DNA of 64,000 nucleotides from Bdellovibrio bacteriovorus HD100. GTDB taxonomy: Bacteria; Bdellovibrionota; Bdellovibrionia; Bdellovibrionales; Bdellovibrionaceae. The stretch spans positions 2,232,001-2,296,000 of the forward strand of contig NC_005363.1 in the NCBI RefSeq assembly GCF_000196175.1, in the 5' to 3' direction. The translations under genes were made by a program, and so were the position numbers. Below the pieces are notes generated by a model, which ran no database searches, was not told the origin of the DNA, and saw nothing but the letters and a program-made list of their open reading frames with translations. This document shows positions 24,494 through 33,719 of the stretch, in pieces. The first letter of the stretch is position 1. Every line of letters starts with the position of its first letter.

Positions 24494-25280
24494 GAAAAAG
24501 TCTCCGAAAGTTTGCAGTAGTGATATCTAATATTTCCAGAGGATCAAGTGATTTTAGCTCCCCTATAGTTCTTGCCACCTCCCAGATGCTTTCTGGGGGA
24601 TTTAAGCGGCCTTTATAGGCAGGAGGCCCCTGATCCGGGCTGTCACTTTCAATTAAAAGCTGTTCCAGGGGGATTTCACGCACCGCCTGATGCAGCTTCT
24701 GATTGTCCGGGCGACACACCGGGCCTCCAATGGACAGCATAAGGCCCCTTTGCAGGAACTCCTGCGCCTTATAAGCACTGCCATTGAACGAGTGTACCAT
24801 GCCTTTTTGCTTTGGCAGCCCCCACACGTCCATGATCTTAAGACTTTCCTCGTGGGCCTGCACCAGATGCAAAACCAAGGGCTTCCCCGTGATATGTCCC
24901 AGTTCCAACTGTTGCTCAAATACGCCAATCTGCCGCTCCATGGAGTCTTTCATGATATTGGGGCGGAAATCCAAGCCCAGCTCCCCCAAACCGTCGGCTT
25001 CGGGCAGTGCCTGCGCCAGCAGATCCAGAGCCTGCTCACATTCATCATCATCGTGGGCCGCAACCCAGTACGGGTGCAGTCCAAAACAAAGGCCGATGTG
25101 GCTGGGATAACGAGCTTTGATTTCACGCTGGCGTTGCCAGTCCTCGGGATCAACCCCGCCCTGCATAAAGAAGGCGATGCCCTTGGTGCGGGCCTCGTCG
25201 ATAATAGTATCCACCTGTCCCTGCCATCGCAGGTCCGCAAGGTGTCCGTGAGCATCGATCCAATAGCCAAATCCAACCAT
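24471..25280 (-). CDS. TatD-family metal-dependent hydrolase/DNase
   Basis: 269 aa, a TIM-barrel amidohydrolase of the TatD family. Metal ligands are visible in order: DAHGHL, GELGLDF, LVLHLVQAH, MVHSFNG and ESDSPD. Family members are Mg-dependent 3'-5' DNA exonucleases or other phosphoesterases. It is the first gene of the operon with tcdA and the 48-aa gene. No good ribosome site precedes the ATG at 25280, but the conserved DAHGH lies 9 residues from it, as is normal. Confidence 0.87.
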   Translation of the reverse strand: MVGFGYWIDAHGHLADLRWQGQVDTIIDEARTKGIAFFMQGGVDPEDWQRQREIKARYPSHIGLCFGLHPYWVAAHDDDECEQALDLLAQALPEADGLGELGLDFRPNIMKDSMERQIGVFEQQLELGHITGKPLVLHLVQAHEESLKIMDVWGLPKQKGMVHSFNGSAYKAQEFLQRGLMLSIGGPVCRPDNQKLHQAVREIPLEQLLIESDSPDQGPPAYKGRLNPPESIWEVARTIGELKSLDPLEILDITTANFRRLFHGNHTIT

Positions 25281-25360
25281 AGGTCTAGGTTATATCCTGA
25301 AAACCCGGACTCGAACAAGGCCGCAGTTCAACCGATAACAACAGACATGTAGGAGTATGT

Positions 25361-26419
25361 ATGAAGCATAAAAGCTTGCGTTTGGGTTTTGATGTCACCA
25401 TGGAAAAGGGTTCCACCTGGAAACCTGTGAAGGTTCAATTCTGGAATCAACCATCTGCTTACGATAAATTCAAAGCCTCTGAGCCGTTCAAGTACATGTC
25501 TGACGCCTTGGTAGGATTGTCTTTGGTCAAATTGAATCACTACATCAAAAGCCCGGTGGCAACTCCCCACCTGGATTATAACTTTGCGAGCGAAGCCTGG
25601 AAGGCATTGGATCCACACACCGAGCTTTACGAACGCTCTTTGCCACGCGTGCGTGCATTGCAGTCTCACATCGCGGTTGTGAATCCGGAACTGTGTGCCG
25701 AGTTTGAATCCAACTTCAATGAACACTTTGAAACGGCCTTGAAACCCTGGGGTGTGGACCTGACGGCTTTGTGGCCGCTTCTGGACAGCTTCAGCTGGTT
25801 TGAAACCAAAATGGGTCAGCCATTGATGTACAACTTCGGTTTGAACTTCTCTAAACCGTTTGTCGACAAACTTCAGTATCTTTACTCTTTCCTGTACAAC
25901 CTCAGAAGCCTGGTGGCTGTGGATCACAACGCTCACGTTGAAGACCCATCCCATGAAGGTGTTAAAGTGGACGCCATCACCGACTATCTGCCGCGCGCGG
26001 AATATGTGGTGAATGATGCCTTGTTGTACTGGAACTTCAAAAAGTTCTCTCAGCCGTTTGCGGGCCCTAAAACTCCGGACAGCCGTGTGGAAAAACTGCT
26101 GGTGAACCCGATGGAAAAAGCCTTCCATAAGTATTCCCACAATGCCTGCCACCTGGTGGACAATCTGCCGAAAAACTTCATCGAATCCTTGAGCCCGATG
26201 GAGCTGGAAGAAGCCTTCTATCTCGTTCAGATGGACTGGCTGCTGGGTTCCCCTGCTGGTTTGCTGTTCAAAATCCGCGAAGAGATCTTTGCCCTGCAAA
26301 GTGGCTATGAGAAAATCTTCTGGAAGGACGTGGAGCCTAAGTTCCACTCAAAACCCGTCAGCCTGCACCTGTGCTGCGAGGTGACTCCGGAAGCGGTCTT
26401 CGGCAGCAACGCTGCATAA
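25361..26419 (+). CDS. Conserved-looking cytoplasmic protein of unknown function
   Basis: 352 aa, no signal peptide or membrane helix, AGGAG site in front of the ATG. Rich in aromatic residues (Trp, Tyr, Phe) and His, and mostly helical in appearance (FVDKLQYLYSFLYNLRSLVA). I recognise no family or catalytic motif. The antisense frame is also long (339 codons) but lacks a ribosome site and a normal composition. It is divergent from tatD and ends at a strong bidirectional terminator. Confidence 0.75.
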   Translation: MKHKSLRLGFDVTMEKGSTWKPVKVQFWNQPSAYDKFKASEPFKYMSDALVGLSLVKLNHYIKSPVATPHLDYNFASEAWKALDPHTELYERSLPRVRALQSHIAVVNPELCAEFESNFNEHFETALKPWGVDLTALWPLLDSFSWFETKMGQPLMYNFGLNFSKPFVDKLQYLYSFLYNLRSLVAVDHNAHVEDPSHEGVKVDAITDYLPRAEYVVNDALLYWNFKKFSQPFAGPKTPDSRVEKLLVNPMEKAFHKYSHNACHLVDNLPKNFIESLSPMELEEAFYLVQMDWLLGSPAGLLFKIREEIFALQSGYEKIFWKDVEPKFHSKPVSLHLCCEVTPEAVFGSNAA

Positions 26420-26442
26420 GATGTTTGCTTGCATTAAAAACT

Positions 26443-26476
26443 AAAAAGCCCAGCTTCGAGCTGGGCTTTTCTTTTT
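26443..26476. terminator. Bidirectional terminator
   Basis: AAAAGCCCAGCT/AGCTGGGCTTTT, a near-perfect stem with a 3-nt loop and T-runs on both strands. It serves the gene ending at 26419 and the DedA-family gene ending at 26475. Confidence 0.9.
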
Positions 26477-27146
26477 AGCGACTGGCAGCGCGGGCCGCCC
26501 AGCGCTGATGGATTTTCTTGGCGACAAAGTAAATAACCAAAAGACCGATGATTCCGAAAAGAACCAGCTTGAACTGACGCAGGTACTTCAGGATCGGCTC
26601 TCCGTAATGCGCCAGCAGGTAAATCTGAGTCGGCACGCTGATCAAGGCCGCGATACCGTCGATAACCAGGAACTTCCACACTGGGTATCTCAACATCCCG
26701 CAGGCCAAGTGCCCTGGGAAACGCAAACCCGGAGTGAAACGGAAGATACCACAAGCATAGGCGCCGTATTTGTGAGTCCACTCTTCCACACGTTTCATCA
26801 TGTGCTCAGGGAAGAACTTGTGAACTCTGGGGTGATACAGAAGCTTTCGTCCAAACACCCTTCCTATCACATAGATCAGGGTGTCACTGGCCACGACGGC
26901 CGTAAAGGCTATGATGGCGGCGGTATGAACATTGACGACAGGGGCGCCCTCATAAGGGGGCGGGAAATGCGCAGGGTGGGCACCCATAAAGGCCAAAATA
27001 CCCACGCTAATCAGGGTGACTTCTTCCGGCAGCGGGAAACCAACGGCAGATAATGCCATCATCGCGATCAAACCGGCGTAAACCATCCCCGGCTGATACG
27101 CAAACTGAGACATCCATTGAAATATTGGCTCGTTAGCAAACTCCAA
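26475..27146 (-). CDS. DedA-family inner-membrane protein
   Basis: 223 aa with about five membrane segments. The DedA/SNARE-associated signature is present: an acidic PLPEE re-entrant loop and FRFTPGLRFPGHLACG. DedA proteins act as lipid flippases or carrier-lipid recyclers and affect proton-motive force homeostasis. The C-terminus is a basic tail after the last helix. It is a single gene; the stop codon lies inside the edge of the shared terminator. Confidence 0.87.
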   Translation of the reverse strand: MEFANEPIFQWMSQFAYQPGMVYAGLIAMMALSAVGFPLPEEVTLISVGILAFMGAHPAHFPPPYEGAPVVNVHTAAIIAFTAVVASDTLIYVIGRVFGRKLLYHPRVHKFFPEHMMKRVEEWTHKYGAYACGIFRFTPGLRFPGHLACGMLRYPVWKFLVIDGIAALISVPTQIYLLAHYGEPILKYLRQFKLVLFGIIGLLVIYFVAKKIHQRWAARAASR

Positions 27147-27245
27147 GCTGCATCTCTCCTTGAGGACCTTACTATGGATGAAACTGTCTCACTTGAACAC
27201 CCTTGCTACACCGTGCTATGAGTGTTTCTAACAGAAGATTGAAAT

Positions 27246-28097
27246 ATGCAGAGTGCCAGAGGATTTGAATACGGAGTTAGACATATATTAAGCCCCCAAG
27301 CGGGTGGGCTTTGTGATGTATTATTAGGCAATCTGGAACTTGATCGTGAACAAATTGAGTTTCTTCTGCATCTGGGTGCCATTTACCACAATCATCAGCG
27401 CACGACAGAAGATTCCTCGGTTTCTGTTGGCGACTATATCAGGGTCCACACTAAACCACGCCGATTCACCGCCAACGACGGTCAATGGAGATCCCGTATC
27501 GTCTTTGAGAACGAACACTTTGTCGTCACCAACAAAATCTCGGGCCTGCCGGTTCACGCGAGCGTTGATAATCTGCATGAAAATCTTCAGTCGTACTTGC
27601 AGCAGACTCTCCATCAAAACGTCTACGTCACTCACCGTCTGGATGTGCCCACGCGCGGATTGATTGTCTATGCGAAATCCCCTGAGTTTCAGACCGAGTT
27701 CAACAAATTGCTGATCGCGCGTGAAATGAACAAGATCTATCGCGCCCGCGTCCAGGGGCACAGCCTTTCCACCGGATTGCTGCAACATTATATGGAGCCC
27801 TCCCCGCGTGCACCGAAAGTGGTCAGCAAAGAACTGCAACCCAAGTGGCAGGAATGCCTTCTTGAGATTCTTGAGTTTTCAAAGCTAGAAAACGAAATGA
27901 GTGAAGTGCGCATCAAGCTTCACACCGGGCGCACGCATCAGATTCGCGCGCAGCTATCAGCAGAAGGTCATCCCATTGTGGGCGATGTGGCGTATGGAGC
28001 TGTGAAAGTCTGGGACGAGGAAAGAATCGAACTTGAAGCCTGTGAGCTGGCGTTTACCAACCCGCTCACAGGGGAACATCACGAATTTAAAATCTAG
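27246..28097 (+). CDS. RluA-family pseudouridine synthase
   Basis: 283 aa. An S4-like RNA-binding N-terminus (about residues 20-75) is followed by the RluA catalytic core with HRLDVPTRGLIV, where the Asp attacks uridine, and the later GRTHQIRAQL. It converts a uridine in rRNA or tRNA to pseudouridine; the target cannot be read from sequence. The stop codon interlocks with the stop of the convergent barrel gene in CTAG (28094-28097). Confidence 0.9.
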   Translation: MQSARGFEYGVRHILSPQAGGLCDVLLGNLELDREQIEFLLHLGAIYHNHQRTTEDSSVSVGDYIRVHTKPRRFTANDGQWRSRIVFENEHFVVTNKISGLPVHASVDNLHENLQSYLQQTLHQNVYVTHRLDVPTRGLIVYAKSPEFQTEFNKLLIAREMNKIYRARVQGHSLSTGLLQHYMEPSPRAPKVVSKELQPKWQECLLEILEFSKLENEMSEVRIKLHTGRTHQIRAQLSAEGHPIVGDVAYGAVKVWDEERIELEACELAFTNPLTGEHHEFKI

Positions 28098-29014
28098 AAC
28101 AAGAACGCGTTGGTCATTACGAAGTACTGGGTGTTTTCCGGCTGACCGAAGGCAATGTCTTTGCCACGGTAGGAATTCAAAGTCGTCGTATTAGTTGCCC
28201 CCACCAGGAAACTGATGCCACGAACCGGGCGAATACCAAGGCTGATTTGATAAAACGCTTTGGTTACGTGACGAGGCTCGATGCCTTCGATTGTGGAAGA
28301 GTGATACCAGTCTTCTTCAATCCCGATACGAGGTTTGAAAGAGAAGTACTTGTTGATATCAGCAACCACTTCAAGGAAGTGCTCCAAGGAAGCCTGTTTG
28401 TTCGCCTGACGAGGGTCGGAAACATAGTTCCCGTCATCGAACTGAGGCATGTCATAGTTGAAGCTCGCCGTGCGGCTCTGCCAGTAGTAATCCGGTTTGA
28501 TGCCGTAGCTGATGGAAGAGAATCTGCCAATAGAATATTCCAGATAAAGTTCCGCACGGAATTTTGCGATCAGGCCGGAGTCTTGAGAGAACTCACTGGT
28601 AGGAAGGTAAACTTTCGCGTTACCAGAAAGGTCGATGTCGCCGATATAACCCAAGTCATACATGGAATAAACCAGATGCACATCTGACAGCATGGTTTCA
28701 GACTTCACCTGATCGCCGTATTCATTCTGACCTGCAGTATTGAAAATGAACGGAACACGCAAAGAGGCTTTTTCATCTGCGTTCACTTTGTAGTTCATGC
28801 TGATGTAGGTGTAAGAGTCCTGAGAGCGGCCGTCAGTTTGTTCCTTGCCGGGCTTCATGTTGGCCTGGGAAACCACGTTGAAAAGGGTGAAGTTCCAGTT
28901 TCTGCGCAAAGTATCGCCGACAGACATCACCATGCTTTCTTCGCGCTCTTGAGCTTGAGCGAAAGGGGCAAGACAGGAGAAAACAAGGGAAAGTGCCAGG
29001 GCCTTTTTAAACAT
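28094..29014 (-). CDS. Outer-membrane beta-barrel protein
   Basis: 306 aa with a Sec signal ending AQA and an AAGGAG site. The mature part alternates polar and hydrophobic residues in 10-12-residue strands, and the chain ends in Phe (NAFLF), as expected for BAM-inserted barrels. A porin-like or channel role is likely but the family is not recognised. It is transcribed alone. Confidence 0.75.
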   Translation of the reverse strand: MFKKALALSLVFSCLAPFAQAQEREESMVMSVGDTLRRNWNFTLFNVVSQANMKPGKEQTDGRSQDSYTYISMNYKVNADEKASLRVPFIFNTAGQNEYGDQVKSETMLSDVHLVYSMYDLGYIGDIDLSGNAKVYLPTSEFSQDSGLIAKFRAELYLEYSIGRFSSISYGIKPDYYWQSRTASFNYDMPQFDDGNYVSDPRQANKQASLEHFLEVVADINKYFSFKPRIGIEEDWYHSSTIEGIEPRHVTKAFYQISLGIRPVRGISFLVGATNTTTLNSYRGKDIAFGQPENTQYFVMTNAFLF

Positions 29015-29163
29015 GGAAGCTCCTTAAGGGATCAAATTCGCTGGAAATATGCCATAGTGCGCCACGTTACACAATAGCGAATATTTAGACAGTATGAGTC
29101 TCAATAAATTCCTAAAACTCTTTCAACTTGAGTCCCCTGTCCCCTTCCCTTACAACTGAGGAC

Positions 29164-30351
29164 ATGAAAAATTTACTGCAACTTAAGAACCTGACCCTTG
29201 CTCTTCTTCTGTCCCTTCTTGTTGGCTGTGCCGTCACCTTCAAAAAGGCCGAGTTTAGCCTACCACCGAAGGCCGCTGACGAGGTTTCCGTGATGTCGTT
29301 CAACGTCGAAAATCTGTTCGACACGACCCACGATGAAAACCGCAATGACTACACTTATATGCCATTGGCGGTGAAACAGAAGGATCCGAAAATCGTTCAA
29401 GCCTGCAAAGACACCAACGACAGCTCTTACCGCGTGTCCGAGTGCCTTTCCACGGACTGGAGCGAGGAGCAGCTGGATAAAAAGCTGCAAAACCTAAGTA
29501 AGGTTGTACTGGGGGTAGACGGCAACGGCCCTGACGTTCTGATGCTGATCGAAGTTGAGAACGAAAACGTTCTGAACATCTGGAATAAAAAGTACCTGCA
29601 AAAAGCCGGTTACAGCACCGTGGTTCTGATCGAGGGCCCGGACAAGCGTGGTATCGACCTGGGCTTGATGTCCCGCCTGCCAGTGGTTGGAAAACCAGTC
29701 CTGCACCCGATTCCTTGGAAACCCAAAAACGATGAAGACAAAAAATGGATGGAAGCATCCCGTGGCGTTCTGGAAGTGACTTTGAAGGCGCCAAATGGCG
29801 ATCCTATCACCTTCCTGACAGCCCACTTCCCGTCCCAGGCCAACCCGACTTACTGGCGTCAACAAGCTGCAGAGTTCGTGGCTAAATTGATCAAAGACAA
29901 GGGACCTGACACCATGGTTATTGCTGGTGGTGACTTGAACATCACCCACGAGGAAGAAAGCAAAGAAAACATCTTCCGCGACACCTTCAGCCCGGTGGGT
30001 GACGTTTCCCACTTCGTAGGCTGCAAAGAGTGCCCGGGCACCCACAACTATCGTAAGAGCTGGTCTTTCCTGGATGCGCACATCTATTCCAAAGCGCTTC
30101 TGGAAAAAGGCTCCGGCAGCTATAAAATGGAGCCAGGTACAATCGACGTGATCCGCTACGATGAAGTTCACTTGAAAAAGGGCAAGTACCCCCTGCGTTG
30201 GGACTATGACCGTCAAATCGGCGTGGCCGATCACTTCCCGCTGTATGTTCGTCTGAAGCAGCGTGGCCCGGCGAAAGCCCCGGTGAAGGATGAAGCTCCT
30301 GCCAAAGCAGTAAAGCCCGCTAAAGACGCTAAAAAGACGAAAAAGAAGTAG
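29164..30351 (+). CDS. Exported endonuclease/exonuclease/phosphatase-family lipoprotein
   Basis: 395 aa from the ATG at 29164, which gives the lipoprotein signal ending SLLVGC. The EEP fold is clear: FNVENLFD, the Mg-binding Glu in IEVENENV, the catalytic DLN in AGGDLNIT, and the C-terminal DHFPLYV. It could be a nuclease, a sphingomyelinase or a phosphodiesterase; an exported nuclease would fit a predator that degrades prey DNA, but that is inference. The C-terminal 35 residues are a Lys/Ala/Pro tail. It ends at a strong terminator. Confidence 0.83.
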   Translation: MKNLLQLKNLTLALLLSLLVGCAVTFKKAEFSLPPKAADEVSVMSFNVENLFDTTHDENRNDYTYMPLAVKQKDPKIVQACKDTNDSSYRVSECLSTDWSEEQLDKKLQNLSKVVLGVDGNGPDVLMLIEVENENVLNIWNKKYLQKAGYSTVVLIEGPDKRGIDLGLMSRLPVVGKPVLHPIPWKPKNDEDKKWMEASRGVLEVTLKAPNGDPITFLTAHFPSQANPTYWRQQAAEFVAKLIKDKGPDTMVIAGGDLNITHEEESKENIFRDTFSPVGDVSHFVGCKECPGTHNYRKSWSFLDAHIYSKALLEKGSGSYKMEPGTIDVIRYDEVHLKKGKYPLRWDYDRQIGVADHFPLYVRLKQRGPAKAPVKDEAPAKAVKPAKDAKKTKKK

Positions 30352-30368
30352 TCTTCAGAAGCTCAAAA

Positions 30369-30400
30369 TAAAAAAGCCGCGAGAGATCGCGGCTTTTTTT
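30369..30400. terminator. Bidirectional terminator
   Basis: AAAAAAGCCGCGA/TCGCGGCTTTTTT, a long perfect stem with a GAGA loop and T-runs on both strands. It lies between the nuclease-like gene and the convergent lipoprotein gene at 30423. Confidence 0.92.
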
Positions 30401-30422
30401 ATGCTCTGAATTTGAGAACTGA

Positions 30423-31373
30423 TTAGTAGATCAGCATCAAAGAAAGATCGATGGTTGGGCGGGAACCACAAGCACCGTAAGTGGATTTGAAGCTGGACTG
30501 AGTCACTTCAATTCCTTCAGCGGTGGAGATCATGTTCTTAGGGTTTTTACCCTTCATCACCGTATCAAAGATCGCCACGTTGCAAAGACCCTGAAGCTCA
30601 ACAGCCATTTTGCCGGCTTTCAAAGATGAGGTCCACGGTTTGCCGCCTTCTTTGATATAATCAAGTTTCGCGTCAGCATTTTTCACTGCTGCTTTTCCTG
30701 CCAGAAGCTCTTCCAAAGAAACTTCCAGTTTTTCAGAGAACTCGTACTGTTCACGAGTCGCTGCATTTTTCAGACGGCCATTGATAACACCTTTAGCCGT
30801 GATGCTGACTTTCAAAACGCCGTTTTCGTTCAGCGCTTCAACAACAGCTTCGTCTTCGTTCATGTTCACGAAGGTCTTTTCCAGATTCTTCTGATCCAAA
30901 GAGTTGCGGGATTTTTTAGAAACAGCCTTCACCGTCGCCACTTGACCATCAACGTAAGTCACATCGATGTCCCAGGTTTTAGTCAAAGTGTTCGCGAATT
31001 CACCTTTGGATGTTGTGTAGGCAGTGACAACTTTATCAGCCACCAGCTTCACTGTGTCGCCGCCGTCATCACGCTTGGTCACTTCCGCTTTATAAACAGA
31101 CTTGTTAACGTCCTGGGAATCCAGAGCGTAACGAAGCACTTCCAAACCTTCCAGCTGCTTACCCACGATAAGTGTGGTGCTGGAGAAAGAACCGAACTGG
31201 AACTTGAAGCCCTGTTGACCGGCTTTTTTGTTCTTATTGTTCTTGCGCTCATTCTGCGCGATGATTTTTTTACGAACGGCATCGGAAGTAACCGCTTCGT
31301 CTTTCGGCGTACATGCTGTCGTCAAAAGTGCAGATGAAATAAATAGGACTGAAAGTAGTTTGGCTGTTTTCAT
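30423..31373 (-). CDS. Lipoprotein of unknown function
   Basis: About 316 aa from the ATG at 31373, which gives the lipoprotein signal SSALLTTAC. The frame extends upstream without a signal-like start. A Lys/Asn-rich linker (KNNKNKK) precedes a beta-rich body with charged strands (VDGQVATVKAVSKKSRN) and two late cysteines (GLCN, YGACG). Family not recognised. It is the last gene of the minus-strand series starting at 37410, 83 bp after the methyltransferase gene. Confidence 0.7.
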   Translation of the reverse strand: MKTAKLLSVLFISSALLTTACTPKDEAVTSDAVRKKIIAQNERKNNKNKKAGQQGFKFQFGSFSSTTLIVGKQLEGLEVLRYALDSQDVNKSVYKAEVTKRDDGGDTVKLVADKVVTAYTTSKGEFANTLTKTWDIDVTYVDGQVATVKAVSKKSRNSLDQKNLEKTFVNMNEDEAVVEALNENGVLKVSITAKGVINGRLKNAATREQYEFSEKLEVSLEELLAGKAAVKNADAKLDYIKEGGKPWTSSLKAGKMAVELQGLCNVAIFDTVMKGKNPKNMISTAEGIEVTQSSFKSTYGACGSRPTIDLSLMLIY

Positions 31374-31456
31374 GGAAAAGGAATGTAGCCGGAAAGGACG
31401 TTTTCCGCCAGTGGGTCCGTCGATTCCTTCAATAATTCTAACCAATTCCTGAAAAT

Positions 31457-32638
31457 TTACAGACGTGTCAAAACTGTGAACAGGCAGCGCAAGCCGCCAT
31501 TGTTGATTTTAACCTCTTTAAGCAGTTTATAGCCGGCTGGCACCGTCCCAAGACGCTCTTTTTCAGGGTAAAGAATACCCAGTTTCAAGGGCTTATGACG
31601 CTCACAGAGAAGCTTGGCCAGGGCCTTCAGCCCCCCGCTTCCGGCCACCGGAAGACGCTCTCCGTAAGGCGGATTCACCACCAACCACGAAGGCCCCACA
31701 TCCTCACTGGCCTCCAGAGAATTGCCATGAATAAACTTGTGAGGCGCTTTCACAAATGCCGCCTTTTGCACGGCCTGAAGCTGACGTTCCACTTCGCTGA
31801 AGTTTCCCTCCGCGGCCGGGATCATATCAGCATCAATATCAAAACCCACATAAGCCTTAAACGGATGAGTCGCAGGCAGCTTATAGTTCAAAGCAAAACT
31901 GGAAGACTGGAAAAGCTTCGGGGCGCGCTTCCATTTTTTGAAGGCAAAGTCCCGAACAAACTGCCCGGCCCACAGGGCGCGCGCCTCGCACAGAAAGGTG
32001 CCTGAACCCATCATTGGATCCAATAGAGTGATTTGCGCCGTCTCTGCCGGGTTGCTGTTGCCGATGATTTCCTTTAACAGGATCGCCGCCAAAGTCTCAC
32101 GCAGAGGGGCTTCCCCTTTTAGTGTGGCCCAGCCGCGCTTGTGCAGATGTTCACCCGTGGAATCAAGACTGATCGTGCAATTGTCATCATCCATGCGGAT
32201 GTAAATGCTGGCGCAGGTTTCTTTGCCTTTAACACCTTTAAAAATTTCAGTCAGGGCGGCTTCGGCACTTTCCTGCAGGCGCTTTTCGTTGTTCAAACGG
32301 CTTTTTTGCGCCGCCACTTCCCACTCGACATGGGCGTGAGGCAGAAAATCGATCCACGGCAGGGCTTTGAATTTTTGATAGAACTTGGGAAGATCTTTCG
32401 CTTTGAATGAAGTCATTCGCAGCAACACACGATTGGCCGTCTTCAGGAAGAAATTCAGCTGCAGACCAATGAACAATTCTGTCTCGAATTCAAAACCGCC
32501 CTCAAGCACCGTGACTTCCGGAAACGGCAAAGAATGAGGTTTGGCATCTTTCCCCAAAAGGAACGGCCAAACTTCTTTCATTTCAGCCAAAGCCAACTTT
32601 TCAAAATCCAGCGGTGTCGCAACAAAAAAACGATTCAT
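31457..32638 (-). CDS. THUMP-domain class I RNA methyltransferase (RlmL/TrmN-like)
   Basis: 393 aa. The N-terminal half has the ferredoxin-like/THUMP arrangement beginning FFVATPLDFEKLALAEM. The UPF0020 methyltransferase core carries DPMMGSGTFLCEA (SAM motif) and NPPYGERLP (the catalytic NPPY). Such enzymes methylate guanine N2 in 23S rRNA or tRNA. It starts 1 bp after the barrel gene's stop, so it is co-transcribed with envelope genes, which is an unusual partner for an RNA enzyme. Confidence 0.88.
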   Translation of the reverse strand: MNRFFVATPLDFEKLALAEMKEVWPFLLGKDAKPHSLPFPEVTVLEGGFEFETELFIGLQLNFFLKTANRVLLRMTSFKAKDLPKFYQKFKALPWIDFLPHAHVEWEVAAQKSRLNNEKRLQESAEAALTEIFKGVKGKETCASIYIRMDDDNCTISLDSTGEHLHKRGWATLKGEAPLRETLAAILLKEIIGNSNPAETAQITLLDPMMGSGTFLCEARALWAGQFVRDFAFKKWKRAPKLFQSSSFALNYKLPATHPFKAYVGFDIDADMIPAAEGNFSEVERQLQAVQKAAFVKAPHKFIHGNSLEASEDVGPSWLVVNPPYGERLPVAGSGGLKALAKLLCERHKPLKLGILYPEKERLGTVPAGYKLLKEVKINNGGLRCLFTVLTRL

Positions 32639-32639
32639 T

Positions 32640-33704
32640 TTAGAATCTCCAATACGCGTCGAACAGCAGATAGTAGCCGTCTTCGGGGGCGTATTTTAGG
32701 GAGGTGATGTCGGTGGAGTTGAGCGAGAAGCTCAGATGGAATTGATCCCAGATTTTGACATAGCTGAGATAGCCCCCGACCGCTTTGGATTCGAAGTTGT
32801 ACGACGGACCCAACAAAACACGGTCCCAGTTGTCGAGGATGAATTCATAACCCGTCTGGAAGGAGCTTGTTCCAAGGGACTTGATCGCAGTGGTGTTGGC
32901 GGCATCTTCAAAACTGAACAGCGCCACGGACAAAAGCGTGTGCGAGATCACACTTTCAGAAGAAATTGAATCCCAGTAGATATTTAAATTCAGCGTGGAA
33001 CGATTTTCATTCGGAATGCGCGCAAAGTTCAGACCGCCGGCAAAGTTATTGGAAGCGGACTGGTAAAGACGTGATTTGATCGTCGCATTGTAAGCCCCCA
33101 GAATGTCCGCCGGGATGATCGAAGAAACCGTCAGCCACTCTTTCCAGCCATAGTTCACCTGACCGTACCAGGTGATCAGGAATTCATTCTCCCACAGGGT
33201 TTCTGCGGTCTCACCGACTGCGATACCTTGCGTGAACAAAGGCTTGTACTTGGACGAGGTTTCTTTGGTGCCTTTTTTGATGATCAGATCGGTGGTGCCC
33301 TTATAACGATTGTTTTCAGAGCTTAAATCCAGATGCATGACCTGATCGCCGATCTGGATAAAGTTCATGCGGGACTGGCGCTGCAGTTCGCAGATCAGCT
33401 CATAGGTGCCGTCTTGTTTGTTCTCTATGCCGGTAATCTCGACGAAGCCCACGATGCCCACAGAAGGCGTCTGGGACTCGATGGCGACCATTTCGCCGAT
33501 GTACCAGTCACTGGCCGTTGTGATCACACGCAGGGTCTTATTGTCGATGAAGGAATCAATGCGCCCGCGGGCCTCAGGCAGGGGTTTGGGCATTTCCATC
33601 GCGGGTTCGCGCAGAATAATAGGAACCTCTTCATCCATCGAGGATGAAGCCTGTGCCATAAAAGACACAAAACAGGTTGTCAGCACCAGAACAAGCCGCA
33701 GCAT
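32640..33704 (-). CDS. Outer-membrane beta-barrel protein
   Basis: 354 aa with a Sec signal (VSFMAQA) and a C-terminal WRF end typical of barrels. Residues 25-130 form a non-barrel N-terminal domain (DNKTLRVITTASDWYIGE). Residues 150-354 alternate as barrel strands. Family not recognised. It is the third gene of the barrel-lipoprotein-barrel operon, 15 bp after the EF-hand lipoprotein gene. Confidence 0.75.
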   Translation of the reverse strand: MLRLVLVLTTCFVSFMAQASSSMDEEVPIILREPAMEMPKPLPEARGRIDSFIDNKTLRVITTASDWYIGEMVAIESQTPSVGIVGFVEITGIENKQDGTYELICELQRQSRMNFIQIGDQVMHLDLSSENNRYKGTTDLIIKKGTKETSSKYKPLFTQGIAVGETAETLWENEFLITWYGQVNYGWKEWLTVSSIIPADILGAYNATIKSRLYQSASNNFAGGLNFARIPNENRSTLNLNIYWDSISSESVISHTLLSVALFSFEDAANTTAIKSLGTSSFQTGYEFILDNWDRVLLGPSYNFESKAVGGYLSYVKIWDQFHLSFSLNSTDITSLKYAPEDGYYLLFDAYWRF

Positions 33705-33719
33705 GTCCCGGAGCCTAAC

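Noticed and set aside
25328-26347. Minus-strand frame of 339 codons opposite the orphan gene
   Set aside because: No ribosome site. The plus-strand gene has AGGAG and ends at a terminator, so it is the real one.
28039-28072. CCTGTGAGC/GCTCACAGG inverted repeat near the end of the pseudouridine synthase gene
   Set aside because: It could end the convergent barrel transcript, but no T-run follows on the minus strand and the loop is long (16 nt).
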